Shown here: positions 18,731 through 28,484 of the stretch, one piece after another
Layout: every line of letters begins with the position of its first letter
Position numbering within the stretch: position 1 is the stretch's first letter
DNA from: Mesorhizobium sp. WSM3860
GTDB lineage: Bacteria; Pseudomonadota; Alphaproteobacteria; Rhizobiales; Rhizobiaceae
DNA length: 64,000 nucleotides
Direction of reading: 5' to 3'
Assembly: GCF_002294995.1 (NCBI RefSeq)
Contig: NZ_NSGF01000007.1
Location: forward strand, 62,001-126,000
Position numbers and translations under genes: made by a program
Notes under the pieces: model-generated
What the model was told of the DNA's origin: nothing
Database searches by the model: none
Seen by the model: only the letters and a program-made list of their open reading frames with translations

Positions 18731-19093
18731 ATGAAGCGTCTCGTTATTTCCGCCGTCACCGCCGCGATGCTGGCTGCTTCCGCCTTTTCGGGCCAGGCCG
18801 CGCCGCTCGTTCAGCCGAGCCCGCCGCAGTCGAACTATACACAGGTCGACTGGCAGAAGCCGGGCCGCCACGTCGAGAAGCGCGTCGTGAAGAAGAAGGT
18901 TGTGGTGAGGCGCACCCATTGGCGCAATGGGCAGAAGTATTCCAGCTGGAAGCGCCATCAGGGGGTTCGCGACTGGCACCGTTATGGACTGCGCCGTCCC
19001 GGCCCCGGCCAGGAGTGGATTCGCGTCGGCAACGACTACCTGTTGGTCAGCATCGTCTCCGGCATCATCTTCGGCGCGATCGCCGCGCACTGA
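18731..19093 (+). CDS. RcnB family periplasmic protein
   Basis: A 120-residue protein with a signal peptide (cleavage likely after GQA, about residue 24), a Lys/Arg/Val-rich central segment, and the RcnB pattern near the C-terminus: Trp-Arg-Asn-Gly spacing, DWHRYGLRRPGPGQEWIRVG, then Tyr-Leu-Leu-Val and a hydrophobic end. E. coli RcnB takes part in nickel/cobalt homeostasis, but most family members are uncharacterised. AAGGAG precedes the ATG. Confidence 0.8.
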   Translation: MKRLVISAVTAAMLAASAFSGQAAPLVQPSPPQSNYTQVDWQKPGRHVEKRVVKKKVVVRRTHWRNGQKYSSWKRHQGVRDWHRYGLRRPGPGQEWIRVGNDYLLVSIVSGIIFGAIAAH

Positions 19094-19117
19094 GCCGGGA
19101 ACGTTCCGAAAGACGGA

Positions 19118-19146
19118 AAGGCGGCCGCTCGGCCGCCTTCTTTTTG
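19118..19146 (+). terminator. Rho-independent terminator after the RcnB-like gene
   Basis: An 8-bp perfect GC stem (GGCGGCCG / CGGCCGCC, 2-base loop), flanked by A-T pairs and followed by TTCTTTTTG, lies 25 bases after the stop codon. Confidence 0.85.
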
Positions 19147-19230
19147 TCTGTGAAAAGCGGGTACGATTGGGCTTATCGAGTCGTCGCGCCCAAGCGGCTT
19201 GATTATATGGAGGGCAAACGAGCCTTGCCG

Positions 19231-21183
19231 ATGCGCTTTCCGCCCGCCTTCCTCGACGAGATACGCGACCGCGTGCCGATTTCTTCGGTGATCGGTCAGC
19301 GCGTTTCCTGGGACAGGAAGAAGTCCAACGCATCGCGCGGCGATTATTGGGCGTGCTGCCCGTTCCACGGCGAAAAGAGCCCGTCCTTCCATTGCGAGGA
19401 CAAGAAGGGGCGCTATCATTGTTTCGGCTGTTCGGTCTCGGGCGATCATTTCAAGTTCCTGACCGAGCTCGACGGCATGAGCTTTCCCGAAGCGGTCGAA
19501 AGGATCGCCGAGATGGCGGGCGTGCCGATGCCGGTGCGCGACGCCGCGGAGGAAAAGCGGGAGAAAGAGCGCGCCAGCCTGACCGACGTCATGGAGATGG
19601 CGACGGTCTTCTTCCAGGAGCGCCTGCAGGGACCGGAAGGCGCCAAGGCCCGCGCCTATCTGCGCGACCGCGGTTTGACCCCGGCGACGCAGCAGTCATT
19701 TCGGCTCGGCTATGCGCCGGACAGCCGCAACGCGCTCAAGGAATACCTCGCCGCCAAGGGCGTGCCGAAGGCCGATATCGAGGCCTGCGGGCTGGTGCGG
19801 CATGGCGACGACATCCCGGTCTCCTACGACTGGTTCCGCGACCGCATCATGTTCCCGATCCCGGATTCACGCGGCAGGATCATCGCCTTCGGCGGTCGGG
19901 CGCTGGCGCCGGACGCTTTGGCCAAATACATGAACTCGCCGGAGACCGAGCTCTTCCACAAGGGCAACGTGCTCTACAATTTCGCCCGCGCCCGCAAAGC
20001 GGTGGCCAAGGGCGGCACGGTGATCGCCGTCGAAGGCTATATGGACGTGATCGCGCTGGCACAGGCCGGCTTCGAAAACGCCGTGGCGCCGCTCGGCACC
20101 GCGCTCACCGAAAACCAACTCGAGCTTTTGTGGCGCATGGCGCCCGAGCCGGTGCTTTGCTTCGACGGTGACCAAGCCGGACTAAAAGCGGCGTGGCGGG
20201 CGGCCGACATGGCGCTGCCTTCGGTCCAGCCGGAACGTCGCGTGCGCTTTGCGCTGCTGCCCGATGGCAAGGACCCCGACGATCTGGTCAAAGCGGATGG
20301 GCCGGACGCGTTCCGCGCGGTGCTTTCGGAAGCGCGGCCGCTCGCCGATCTTCTGTGGATGCGCGAGACTGCCGGCGGCGTGTTCGACACGCCGGAGCGG
20401 CGGGCAGAGCTCGAGAAGACGCTGCGCGAGCTTACTGGCCGCATCCGCGACGAAAGCCTGCGCTACCACTATCAGCAGGAGATGCGCGAGCGCGTCTTAA
20501 GCTTCTTCGGCTCGCAGCGCGGCGCGCGGCAAGGCCAACACGGGGGACGCCAGGACGGCCGGCCGGGGGAGCGCGGCAGAGGTTCGGCGCCAGGCGGGGC
20601 GTTTGGCCGCGGCGCTGCCGGCGCGCGCACCGCCATCACCGAAAGCCTCGGCCGCTCGGCGCTGGTCAAGCGCACGGGCGAGGCCATGTCGGTGCGCGAG
20701 GCGACGATCATCGTCGCGCTGATCAACCATCCGCCGCTGATCGACGAGAATTTCGCCCATGTCGAATTCCTCGACCTTGCCAATTCGGATCTCAGGCGGC
20801 TGCATGCCGCCATGCTCGACGCGATGGCGCATGACGCGGCCGATGATCGCGAAGCGGTCATCGCGACGATCGAACGCGCCGGATGCGCCGACATCTGGGA
20901 GCGCGCGGTGGCGCTGATCAAGCGGGCGCGGCAGTGGCCGGCGCTCGAAACCGCGGGACTTGACGACGCCCGCGACGCCTTCAACCAAGCGCTGCACTTG
21001 CAGCGCAGCGCGCGCACCTTACATAGGGAACTGAAACAGGCGCAGGCGGCGCTGGATGCAGACCCTTCGGACGAAAACTTCCGGCATCTCGTCGAGATTC
21101 AGGCGCAATTCAACGATGTACAGGCAACGGAAGCGCTGATCGAAGGGTTCGGCGTTTCGTCGGGCAGGGCTGGACGCGCTTAG
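19231..21183 (+). CDS. dnaG: DNA primase
   Basis: Starts MRFPPAFLDEIRDRVPISSV as in rhizobial primases; upstream in-frame ATGs at 19207 and earlier are not supported. The 650 residues show a CHC2 zinc ribbon (CCPFHGEKSPSFHCED... YHCFGC, residues about 40-65), the RNA-polymerase-like core with a TOPRIM domain (IAVEGYMDVIALAQAGF and FDGDQAGLKAA), a Gly/Arg/Gln-rich linker near residue 430, and a C-terminal DnaB-binding domain. It makes RNA primers for the replication fork. It lies upstream of rpoD, the conserved macromolecular-synthesis arrangement. Confidence 0.97.
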   Translation: MRFPPAFLDEIRDRVPISSVIGQRVSWDRKKSNASRGDYWACCPFHGEKSPSFHCEDKKGRYHCFGCSVSGDHFKFLTELDGMSFPEAVERIAEMAGVPMPVRDAAEEKREKERASLTDVMEMATVFFQERLQGPEGAKARAYLRDRGLTPATQQSFRLGYAPDSRNALKEYLAAKGVPKADIEACGLVRHGDDIPVSYDWFRDRIMFPIPDSRGRIIAFGGRALAPDALAKYMNSPETELFHKGNVLYNFARARKAVAKGGTVIAVEGYMDVIALAQAGFENAVAPLGTALTENQLELLWRMAPEPVLCFDGDQAGLKAAWRAADMALPSVQPERRVRFALLPDGKDPDDLVKADGPDAFRAVLSEARPLADLLWMRETAGGVFDTPERRAELEKTLRELTGRIRDESLRYHYQQEMRERVLSFFGSQRGARQGQHGGRQDGRPGERGRGSAPGGAFGRGAAGARTAITESLGRSALVKRTGEAMSVREATIIVALINHPPLIDENFAHVEFLDLANSDLRRLHAAMLDAMAHDAADDREAVIATIERAGCADIWERAVALIKRARQWPALETAGLDDARDAFNQALHLQRSARTLHRELKQAQAALDADPSDENFRHLVEIQAQFNDVQATEALIEGFGVSSGRAGRA

Positions 21184-21605
21184 GTCCGGATCGGCCCGAA
21201 ATGAAGTGGAAATGCTCAAGGCGCGTCGATTCGACGCCTCTAAGTCGGGCAATTGATTCGCTTTTTTCATGCGAATCATGCCAGAGGCGCTTGACCTTCT
21301 GGCAGATTGGCGGAATCAGGACGATTCGAAACGTTAACCGTGCCCGGCGTCGGCGGGAAATTTTGAGCGATGTAAGGTTCTGGTCACTGGACAGGCAAAA
21401 GGCCTGCCACAGATACCACGGTTAATCTGGACTTAATGCATGTCGCCCAAAGGTGGAACCGGTTTTGGGGCAACGACATGCAGCAAACAAAAGAGATGAT
21501 GCGGTCACTGGCCCGGTAAGAAGCGTTCTGGGGCGAGCGCATCCGGTTTGACCGGTCCGGCAGCTTACGCGGCTTCGATATTAGGCCGCTTGGAGACGAC
21601 AAAGA
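21184..21605. other. dnaG-rpoD intergenic region
   Basis: 422 bases without a credible gene. It contains the palindromic repeat at 21437-21482 and must hold a promoter for rpoD; no promoter box was assigned with confidence. Confidence 0.6.
21437..21482 (-). repeat. Rhizobial-type palindromic intergenic repeat, copy 1
   Basis: TGCATGTCG... and ...CGACATGCA arms bracket a core which, read on the minus strand, has CCCCAAAACCGGTTCCACCT. The same architecture (CATG-containing arms, a C-rich-AAAACCG core, a TTTCGG/TTTGGG right half) recurs at 25498 and 37870. It lies 120 bases before rpoD. Confidence 0.6.
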
Positions 21606-23633
21606 ATGGCGACAAAGGAAAAGGAAGAGGTCGAGACCGAACGTGAAGGCGCCACCGATGGCCCTCTGCTCGACCTTTCCGACGATGCTGTCAAGAAGAT
21701 GATCAAGGCCGCCAAGAAGCGCGGCTATGTCACGCTCGACGAGCTCAACGCGGTGCTTCCCTCGGAAGAGACGGATCCGGACCGCATCGAAGACATCAAC
21801 GCGATGCTCAACGACATGGGCATCAACGTCGTCGAGGACGACGAGCAGGGTGAAGAGAGCGAAGGCGAGGCGGCCGGCGACACCGAGGAAGACGCCAACG
21901 AGCTTGCCGAGCAGACCGGCACCGCTGTCGCCGCCACGACCACCAAGAAAGAGCCGACCGACCGCACCGACGATCCGGTGCGCATGTATCTGCGCGAGAT
22001 GGGCTCCGTCGAACTCCTGTCGCGCGAGGGCGAAATCGCGATCGCCAAGCGCATCGAGGCCGGCCGCGAGACCATGATCGCGGGCCTTTGCGAGAGCCCG
22101 CTGACCTTCCAGGCGATCATCATCTGGCGCGACGAGCTCAACGAATCGAAGATCCTGCTGCGCGAGATCATCGATCTCGAGGCGACCTATGCCGGCCCCG
22201 AGGCCAAGCAGGCCCCGGTCGTCGAACGCGTCGAGGAAGCGCCCAAGGCCGACGAGAAGCCGCGCGGCCGCGTGGCGGCGCGCGAGGAAGAAGACGACAT
22301 CACGAATGTCGGCGGAGACACGCGCGGGCTGGAAGAAGAGGAAGACGACGAGGACGAGGCAAGCCTGTCGCTGGCCGCGATGGAAGCGGAACTGCGCCCG
22401 CAGGTGATGGAGACGCTCGACGTCATCGCCGACACCTACAAGAAGCTTCGCAAGCTGCAGGACCAGCAGGTCGAGAACCGGCTGGCGGCTGCCGGCACGC
22501 TTTCGCCCAGCCAGGATCGCCGGCTGAAGGAGCTCAAGGAGCAACTCATCAAGGCGGTGAAGTCGCTGTCGCTCAATACCGCGCGCATCGAAGCGCTGGT
22601 CGAGCAGCTCTACGACATCAACAAGCGTCTGGTGCAGAACGAGGGCAAGCTGCTCAGGCTCGCCGAAAGCTACGGCGTGCGCCGCGAGGAGTTCCTCAGG
22701 GAGTATCAGGGCTCGGAGCTCGATCCGAACTGGACGCGCTCGATCGCGAATCTCACCTCGCGCGGCTGGAAGGAATTCACCAAGAACGAGAAGGACGCGA
22801 TCAAGGAGCTGCGCGCCGAGATCCAGAACCTCGCCACCGAGACGGCGATCTCGATCCTGGAATTCCGCAGGATCGTCAACCAAGTGCAGAAGGGCGAGCG
22901 CGAGGCCGCGATCGCCAAGAAGGAAATGGTGGAAGCGAACCTTCGCCTCGTCATCTCCATCGCCAAGAAATACACCAACCGCGGCCTGCAGTTCCTGGAC
23001 CTGATCCAGGAAGGCAATATCGGCCTGATGAAGGCGGTCGACAAATTCGAGTACCGCCGCGGCTACAAGTTCTCGACCTACGCGACATGGTGGATCCGGC
23101 AGGCGATCACCCGCTCGATCGCCGATCAGGCGCGCACCATCCGCATTCCGGTGCACATGATCGAGACGATCAACAAGATCGTGCGCACCTCGCGCCAGAT
23201 GCTGCACGAGATCGGCCGCGAGCCGACGCCGGAGGAGCTGGCCGAGAAGCTCGCCATGCCGCTCGAAAAAGTGCGCAAGGTGCTGAAGATCGCCAAGGAG
23301 CCGATCTCGCTCGAAACGCCGGTTGGCGACGAGGAGGATTCGCATCTCGGCGACTTCATCGAGGACAAGATGGCGATCCTGCCGATCGACGCGGCGATCC
23401 AGGCCAATCTGCGCGAGACGACCACGCGCGTGCTGGCTTCGCTCACCCCGCGCGAGGAGCGCGTTCTGCGCATGCGCTTCGGCATCGGCATGAACACCGA
23501 CCACACGCTGGAAGAGGTCGGCCAGCAGTTCTCGGTCACCCGCGAGCGTATCCGTCAGATCGAGGCCAAGGCGCTGCGCAAGCTCAAGCACCCGAGCCGG
23601 AGCCGTAAGCTGAGAAGCTTCCTGGACAGCTGA
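21606..23633 (+). CDS. rpoD: RNA polymerase primary sigma factor (sigma-70)
   Basis: 675 residues, typical of alphaproteobacterial RpoD. Region 1.1 occupies the first 80 residues, then an acidic linker ([11 protein letters not shown] starts region 1.2), a long non-conserved region with EEEEDDEDE, region 2 ([35 protein letters not shown] for -10 contact and melting), region 3, and region 4 ending [20 protein letters not shown] for -35 binding. It directs housekeeping transcription. Confidence 0.98.
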   Translation: MATKEKEEVETEREGATDGPLLDLSDDAVKKMIKAAKKRGYVTLDELNAVLPSEETDPDRIEDINAMLNDMGINVVEDDEQGEESEGEAAGDTEEDANELAEQTGTAVAATTTKKEPTDRTDDPVRMYLREMGSVELLSREGEIAIAKRIEAGRETMIAGLCESPLTFQAIIIWRDELNESKILLREIIDLEATYAGPEAKQAPVVERVEEAPKADEKPRGRVAAREEEDDITNVGGDTRGLEEEEDDEDEASLSLAAMEAELRPQVMETLDVIADTYKKLRKLQDQQVENRLAAAGTLSPSQDRRLKELKEQLIKAVKSLSLNTARIEALVEQLYDINKRLVQNEGKLLRLAESYGVRREEFLREYQGSELDPNWTRSIANLTSRGWKEFTKNEKDAIKELRAEIQNLATETAISILEFRRIVNQVQKGEREAAIAKKEMVEANLRLVISIAKKYTNRGLQFLDLIQEGNIGLMKAVDKFEYRRGYKFSTYATWWIRQAITRSIADQARTIRIPVHMIETINKIVRTSRQMLHEIGREPTPEELAEKLAMPLEKVRKVLKIAKEPISLETPVGDEEDSHLGDFIEDKMAILPIDAAIQANLRETTTRVLASLTPREERVLRMRFGIGMNTDHTLEEVGQQFSVTRERIRQIEAKALRKLKHPSRSRKLRSFLDS

Positions 23634-23660
23634 GCGGGAACGCAACCATACGAAAAATCG

Positions 23661-23686
23661 AAGGGCGCCTCGGCGCCCTTTTTCGT
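23661..23686 (+). terminator. Rho-independent terminator after rpoD
   Basis: AAGGGCGCC / GGCGCCCTT stem with a very short loop followed by TTTCGTTT, 27 bases after the rpoD stop. Confidence 0.85.
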
Positions 23687-23841
23687 TTCCGGCCATTTCT
23701 CATGCCGCCTTGCCGGGCTTGCTCAACAGGAGGATAATTTCAGGGTCGGATGCATTTGTGGGCGACAAGCCGGATGACCGCCCCGACGCCGGTCGCAACT
23801 GACAGGCGTCGCGCTCCGTGGCTCCCGGTGGGAGGTGTGCC

Positions 23842-24135
23842 ATGACAACCTACATCGTGCTTATCAACTGGACCGAGTTGGGCGCCAAGAATGTGCGCGA
23901 GTCGCCGAAGCGGCTCGATGCCGCCAAGAAGCTGCTCGGTGAAATGGGCGGATCGTTCAAGGCATTCTATCTGACGATGGGCGAATGCGACATGGTCGCC
24001 ATTGTCGAAGCGCCGGACGATGCCGTGCTTGCCCGCTTCGCGCTGATGTTGTCGTCGGGCGGCAATGTCAGGACGCGGACGATGAAGGCGTTTCCGGAAT
24101 TCGCCTACCGCGAGATCATCAGTTCGCTGGGGTAA
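23842..24135 (+). CDS. GYD domain protein
   Basis: A 97-residue protein with a GGGAGG ribosome site before the ATG at 23842. It has the whole GYD pattern: MTTYIVLINWTELGAKNVRE at the start, a central Gly-Gly-Ser-Phe-Lys-Ala-Phe-Tyr-Leu-Thr-Met-Gly turn, then DMVAIVEAPDD and a C-terminal TMKAFPE. Such proteins adopt a ferredoxin-like dimeric fold; their function is not known. Confidence 0.9.
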   Translation: MTTYIVLINWTELGAKNVRESPKRLDAAKKLLGEMGGSFKAFYLTMGECDMVAIVEAPDDAVLARFALMLSSGGNVRTRTMKAFPEFAYREIISSLG

Positions 24136-24201
24136 AGCGCCGGAAACAGCCCGGCCGATGCTGATATTGCGGTTCCGCGCTCGGTCGCCGATAGTCGCGC
24201 G

Positions 24202-24582
24202 ATGCCTGAGCCGTTGCTGACTGTCTGGTACAACACGCGCTGCCCGGTGTGCGATGCCGGCATCAACCGCCAGAAACGGCGGCTGATTGAAGCGGTCAAG
24301 TCCGGCCGCGTCGAATTCCGCGACATCAATTTCGAGCCGCGAGCGCTTTCAGCCTTCGGCGCCTCGCTTGAGGATATCCGCCGCCGGCTGCATGCGACGG
24401 ATGCCGAGGGCAAGCTGCTGGTCGGCGCCGACGTGGCGATCGCCGTCTGGCGGCTCACGCCAGGCGAGGGATGGCTGGCCACCCTGTTCGGCAATCCGGT
24501 CGTGCTGCCGCTGACGCGCTTTGCCTATGATCGCTTTGCCGATCTTCTCTACGCCTGGAACCGCCGCAAAGGCCGCTGGTAG
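24202..24582 (+). CDS. DCC family (DUF393) thiol-disulfide oxidoreductase-like protein
   Basis: A 126-residue thioredoxin-like protein. The name-giving Cys pair is seen in NTRCPVCDAGI near residue 14, with FRDINFEP following and a Gly-Ala-Asp-Val-Ala-Ile-Ala motif where DCC proteins have G-x-D-A-hydrophobic. Predicted to be a redox protein; no partner is adjacent. Lies 66 bp downstream of the GYD gene, possibly cotranscribed. Confidence 0.85.
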   Translation: MPEPLLTVWYNTRCPVCDAGINRQKRRLIEAVKSGRVEFRDINFEPRALSAFGASLEDIRRRLHATDAEGKLLVGADVAIAVWRLTPGEGWLATLFGNPVVLPLTRFAYDRFADLLYAWNRRKGRW

Positions 24583-24645
24583 CCTGTTTTCGCGGCGCGT
24601 TGCTTCGCATTTCGGCCGCGCGGCAGTTCGCCTGGCGTTACAATC

Positions 24646-24714
24646 AAGATACATCGTAAGATATATCTTGACTGGACTCGAGCGGGCGATCATCCTAAGA
24701 TATATCGTAAGATA
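24646..24714. promoter_or_regulatory. Two AAGATATATC-type repeats upstream of padR
   Basis: A 24-base block at 24646-24669 (AAGATACATCGTAAGATATATCTT) and a 19-base block at 24696-24714 (TAAGATATATCGTAAGATA) share the core AAGATAYATCGTAAGATA and lie about 50 bases apart, the second only 18 bases from the PadR start codon. They stand out as A/T-rich in GC-rich DNA. This strongly suggests an autoregulatory operator. Confidence 0.7.
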
Positions 24715-24732
24715 GAACTCAAGGAGTGATCC

Positions 24733-25404
24733 ATGCACAAGCATAGTCCCTTCGGGCACAACCATTTCGGTGAGCGCATGTTCATGCACATGGCCGGTCG
24801 TTTCGGCGGCCGTGGCGGCGGCTTTGGTCCGTTCGGATACGGCATGCGCGGCGGCGGCCGCGGCGGTCCGGGCGATATGTTCCGCGCCGGTCGCATGCTG
24901 GCCGACGGCGATCTCAAGCTGATCGCGCTGTCGCTTCTGGCCGAGGCGCCGCGGCACGGCTACGACATCATCAAGGCGCTGGAGGAACGCACCAGCGGCA
25001 TCTACAGCCCAAGCCCGGGCGTGGTCTATCCGACGCTGACCTTTCTCGAAGAGGCCGGCTATGCCGTCTCGTCCAGCGAAGGCAACAAGAAGGTGTTCTC
25101 GATCACCGAGGCGGGTAGGGCGCATCTCGAGCAAAATCGCGCGATGATCGATCATGTGCTCGACCATCTCGAGCGGTTCGGCCGCAAGATGGCCAAGGCG
25201 CGCGACTGGTTCGGCTGGAACGACGAGGGCGAGGACGGCGGCCGGCGTGACCGTCACGAGAAGCGCGACCGGTTCCGCGCACTGCGCCACCGGTTGCGCG
25301 CCGCGCTCAGCGATATCGTCGATGCGCCGGAGGACAAGCAGGCCGAGGCGATCAGCATTCTGGAAGACGCGGCCGCAGCGCTCGAGGCCCTCTCGCGTCG
25401 CTGA
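24733..25404 (+). CDS. PadR family regulator with Gly/His-rich N-terminal extension
   Basis: 223 residues. The first 55 are His-, Met- and Gly-rich (HKHSPFGHNHFGERMFMHM, then FGGRGGG repeats) and could bind metal or simply be flexible. A PadR winged helix follows (LIALSLLAEAPRHGYDIIKA, then SPSPGVVYPTLTFLEEAGY), then an Arg/Asp-rich C-terminal helix for dimerisation. The start has AAGGAG just upstream. It probably represses itself through the two upstream repeats; no target gene is obvious. Confidence 0.88.
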   Translation: MHKHSPFGHNHFGERMFMHMAGRFGGRGGGFGPFGYGMRGGGRGGPGDMFRAGRMLADGDLKLIALSLLAEAPRHGYDIIKALEERTSGIYSPSPGVVYPTLTFLEEAGYAVSSSEGNKKVFSITEAGRAHLEQNRAMIDHVLDHLERFGRKMAKARDWFGWNDEGEDGGRRDRHEKRDRFRALRHRLRAALSDIVDAPEDKQAEAISILEDAAAALEALSRR

Positions 25405-25456
25405 GCCGCCCTGGCACTGAAGGAGCTTTTGCTGGCTCGATCAATGCCCGTCAAAG

Positions 25457-25492
25457 CGGGATGACTTCCAAAAAGTCATCCCGTTTATCTTT
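25457..25492 (+). terminator. Terminator-like hairpin after padR
   Basis: An 11-bp perfect stem (CGGGATGACTT / AAGTCATCCCG, 5-base loop CCAAA) followed by TTTATCTTTG, about 50 bases after the padR stop. Confidence 0.8.
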
Positions 25493-25497
25493 GTGTG

Positions 25498-25542
25498 AGC
25501 ATGATGTTCCCGAAAACCGCTGCACACTTTTCGGGTGATGCT
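25498..25542 (+). repeat. Rhizobial-type palindromic intergenic repeat, copy 2
   Basis: AGCATGATGTTCCCGAAAAC begins the element and TTTTCGGGTGATGCT ends it, giving a long imperfect hairpin. It matches the layout of the copies at 21437 and 37870. It lies directly after the padR terminator. Confidence 0.65.
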
Positions 25543-25607
25543 TGTAGTGAAAATCGTCCTGCGGCACGCTATGTGATGCAGGACGATTTGCCGTTGGAGG
25601 ATGCGCT

Positions 25608-25901
25608 ATGTCTTTTCTGAAACGTCTTTTCGGCGGCGGCGGTGGTGAGGCGACGGACACCGGAGCTGCGAAGTCGGCAAAGCAGGTCGAGCACAAGGGA
25701 TTCCTGATCAGCGCCACACCCTACAAGGCGGACGGCCAGTACCAGACCTGCGGCGTCGTCTCCAAGGAAGTGGACGGCGTGATGAAGGAGCACCGCTTCA
25801 TCCGCGCCGACCGTTTCGCTGGGCTGGACGATGCCGTCGACATCTCGATCAAGAAGGGCATCCAGCTCGTCGACGAGCAGGGCGAGCGGATGTTCGGTTG
25901 A
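25608..25901 (+). CDS. HlyU family protein
   Basis: A 97-residue protein beginning MSFLKRLFGGGGG, the usual start of rhizobial HlyU-family proteins, followed by a small alpha/beta domain (HKGFLISATPYKADGQYQTC, then EHRFIRADRFAGLDDAVD). Members are named after a Vibrio haemolysin regulator, but this short form has no helix-turn-helix and its role is unknown. It converges on pnkp with 6 bases between stops. Confidence 0.85.
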   Translation: MSFLKRLFGGGGGEATDTGAAKSAKQVEHKGFLISATPYKADGQYQTCGVVSKEVDGVMKEHRFIRADRFAGLDDAVDISIKKGIQLVDEQGERMFG

Positions 25902-25907
25902 CGATTG

Positions 25908-28484
25908 TCAAAGCCGCGGATCGATCGGCTCGCTTTCCAGAGCCAGCACCGCGAAAACACATTCGTGGATCCGCCGGAGCGGTTGTTTGGCGACAAACCG
26001 CTTCAAGGCCTCATGGCCTAGAGCGAACTCGCTGAGCGCCAGGTTGCGCTTGCCCCCCAAGTGCCGTTCCCGCAGCCGGACAAGATTATCCGGCATATCG
26101 TATTCAGGGCCGTAAATGATGCGCAGATATTCGCGGCCGCGCACCTTCAGCGCTGGCTGGATTAGGCCCTTCCTGCCACGGCTGACGAAGTTACGCGGCT
26201 TGACCACTATGCCTTCGCCGCCCGAGCCGATCAAATCTTCCCACCATCCGGCAGCTTCCCCGCAGGCGGTGGCGTCCGCCAGTTCAACCATGCGCCATCT
26301 TGTGCGCGCCACCACTCTTCGCCTGGCCGCTAGCCGGTCGGCCAACGCCATGTGCCAAACGTGGTCCTGGTCGAACCAGACGCGTCCCTCGCTGGCCAGA
26401 AGATGGAACGGCGCGACCTGCAGGTCGTCCACGCCCGAAACCGGCCACGCGTAAGGCGCCCAGGCGGTGGCGTATTTGGCCGCGCGCGCGGCGCGATCGT
26501 CAAACCGCGCCTGAAGCGCTGTTGCATCCACACCCCGCGCCACCGCCCTTGCTAGAGCCTCGCGGCCGCGCCGCAGTCCGGCACCGGATGAAGTCGCCAC
26601 TGGCGCATACTGGGCCTCGATAAGACTGCCTGCCTTGGCCGACCAAGGCATGATTTCGGCGTCCAACAGCAACCAGTCGCTTTGCAATTCCTCCCAAAGA
26701 CCCGCGGCGTCGATGCTAGCGCGAAGGCGGTCGAGCAGGCCTTCGGTCATGGCTGCGTCACTGAAAAAGGAGCGCCCTGTCCTTGTCCATATCGCGCCCG
26801 TCTCGTCACCGGAAATGCCAAAGCGGCCACGTGCTGTCCGCACATCTCGACACAACGCGACTATCGCGCGCGAACCCATATGCTTTTCCTCGCACACGAC
26901 CTTAGCGATGCCGCGCTCGCGAAAGTACGCGAAAGCCTCCTCCGGGCGTTCGAGCCAGTTGGCATGACTGCTGGTCTCGGACGGCGACATCGTCGGCGGT
27001 AGGTAAACCAACCATTGCGGCGCCACTGCGAAACGGCTCATCACCTCAAGGGCCGCCGACGCGTTTTCCTCGGCCACAACGACACGGCCTTTCAACTCGG
27101 TTTCGATCCAGCGACGACCGGAAACGTCTTGGATGTCGAGCACGCCATCGGCGTCGGCCTGCGCCGATTTTTCCGATTTGGACGGGGCAAGCGGACGTAT
27201 CGGTTCTGACCAAGTGCGGATTGCCGGCACTTCCACCAGCTCGCGTTCCGGCCAGCGCAGGGCGGTCAGCTTGCCGCCGAACACACAGCCTGTATCGATG
27301 CACAGGGTGTTGTTGACCCATTCGGCGGACAGCATTGCCGTGTGGCCATAGACAACTGCAGTCTTGCCGCGGTAGGCCGTAGCCCAGTCGGCGCGGACAG
27401 GCAGACCAAATTCGTCGATCTCGCCGTTGGTCTCGCCATAGAGCGCGAATTCGCGCACGGCGCCTGAACCGCGTCCGATCATTTCTTCCCTGAGGCCGGC
27501 GTGGGCAACGGCCAAGCGACCGCCGTCCAGCCAGACATGGCTGCGCAGCCCGTCGAGGAAGCCCGGCAGCGCTTCCCGCAACCCGCGATCCTGGGTCTCC
27601 AACTGGTTGATGGTTTCCTGAAGGCCGTGGGCGATCGTTACCTTGCGGCCTTCCAGCCAGCGACCGAACTTACGGTCGTGGTTGCCCTGAACGCAGTAGG
27701 CGGTTCCGGCGTCGACCATGCTCATGGCAATGCGCAAAACGTCGGGCGAATTGGGGCCGCGGTCAACGAGATCGCCGACAAAGACGACCTTGCGGCCTTC
27801 CGGAGGAGTCACGACGAGGGTTCGTTCGCCGCGATGCTGCGACCAGACGAGGTCGTATCCGAGTTGACCAAGCAACGCTTGAAGTTCATCGGCGCAGCCA
27901 TGCACGTCACCTATGATGTCGAATGGACCGGCGTCGTGGCGCTTGTCGGTCCAGAGCGGTTGGCGCGAGAGCCTGGCTGCCTCGATGCTGGCCACGCTGG
28001 TAAGCTTCCAGACTTGGCGAAAGCCTTCTCGTTGCAAGCCACCCAGTCCCTTACGGATTTCGTTCGTCATACGTTGCGCCACTCCGGCTCCGAAGAGCCG
28101 GTCCGGGCGGGCCGCATTGCGCGCAACGCAGGTGTCGACACCAGGATCGATGACGACGGCGACCGGTAGAGCGTGCCATCTGCGCGCCAATTCGATCCAA
28201 GCCTTGCGGTCGGCGGCGCGCACATTGGTGGCGTCAACCACAGCGAGCTTCCGGTACTTAAGCCGTTTGCCGATGATGTCGCGCATCAATTCGAAGGCGT
28301 CCGCCGACACTTCCTGATTGGTCTCGTCATCGGAAACAAGCGCGCGGCATCGATCCGAGGAGACGATCTCTGTCGGCAGGAAATGCTTTGCGGCAAAGGT
28401 CGACTTTCCCGAGCCCGTCGAGCCGATAAGTACCACCAGGCAGAAGTCAGGTATTTCGAGGTCGGTCTTGTCAGGCTCTCTCAT
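25908..28484 (-). CDS. pnkp: Bacterial Pnkp: polynucleotide 5'-kinase / 3'-phosphatase / ligase
   Basis: 858 residues with the three catalytic modules of bacterial Pnkp in order. The kinase P-loop GSTGSGKST has Lys27. The binuclear metallophosphatase carries GDVHGCADE (about 192), GDLVDRGPNS (about 237) and GNHD (about 267). The ligase module has EEKHMGSR with candidate nucleotidyl-accepting Lys534 and a later EGIVVKP motif. The start ATG overlaps the hen1 stop as ATGA (28481-28484), so the longer frame to 28616 is not used. With Hen1 it heals and seals broken RNA, for example tRNA cut by ribotoxins. Confidence 0.95.
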   Translation of the reverse strand: MREPDKTDLEIPDFCLVVLIGSTGSGKSTFAAKHFLPTEIVSSDRCRALVSDDETNQEVSADAFELMRDIIGKRLKYRKLAVVDATNVRAADRKAWIELARRWHALPVAVVIDPGVDTCVARNAARPDRLFGAGVAQRMTNEIRKGLGGLQREGFRQVWKLTSVASIEAARLSRQPLWTDKRHDAGPFDIIGDVHGCADELQALLGQLGYDLVWSQHRGERTLVVTPPEGRKVVFVGDLVDRGPNSPDVLRIAMSMVDAGTAYCVQGNHDRKFGRWLEGRKVTIAHGLQETINQLETQDRGLREALPGFLDGLRSHVWLDGGRLAVAHAGLREEMIGRGSGAVREFALYGETNGEIDEFGLPVRADWATAYRGKTAVVYGHTAMLSAEWVNNTLCIDTGCVFGGKLTALRWPERELVEVPAIRTWSEPIRPLAPSKSEKSAQADADGVLDIQDVSGRRWIETELKGRVVVAEENASAALEVMSRFAVAPQWLVYLPPTMSPSETSSHANWLERPEEAFAYFRERGIAKVVCEEKHMGSRAIVALCRDVRTARGRFGISGDETGAIWTRTGRSFFSDAAMTEGLLDRLRASIDAAGLWEELQSDWLLLDAEIMPWSAKAGSLIEAQYAPVATSSGAGLRRGREALARAVARGVDATALQARFDDRAARAAKYATAWAPYAWPVSGVDDLQVAPFHLLASEGRVWFDQDHVWHMALADRLAARRRVVARTRWRMVELADATACGEAAGWWEDLIGSGGEGIVVKPRNFVSRGRKGLIQPALKVRGREYLRIIYGPEYDMPDNLVRLRERHLGGKRNLALSEFALGHEALKRFVAKQPLRRIHECVFAVLALESEPIDPRL

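Noticed and set aside
22088..23608. 506-codon plus-strand frame within rpoD
   Set aside because: Out-of-frame shadow of rpoD with an Arg/Gly/Asp/His-rich, biased composition and no domain.
21384..23696. 770-codon minus-strand open frame
   Set aside because: It is the antisense of rpoD over its whole length; high-GC codon bias keeps the complementary frame open. No ribosome site or domain.
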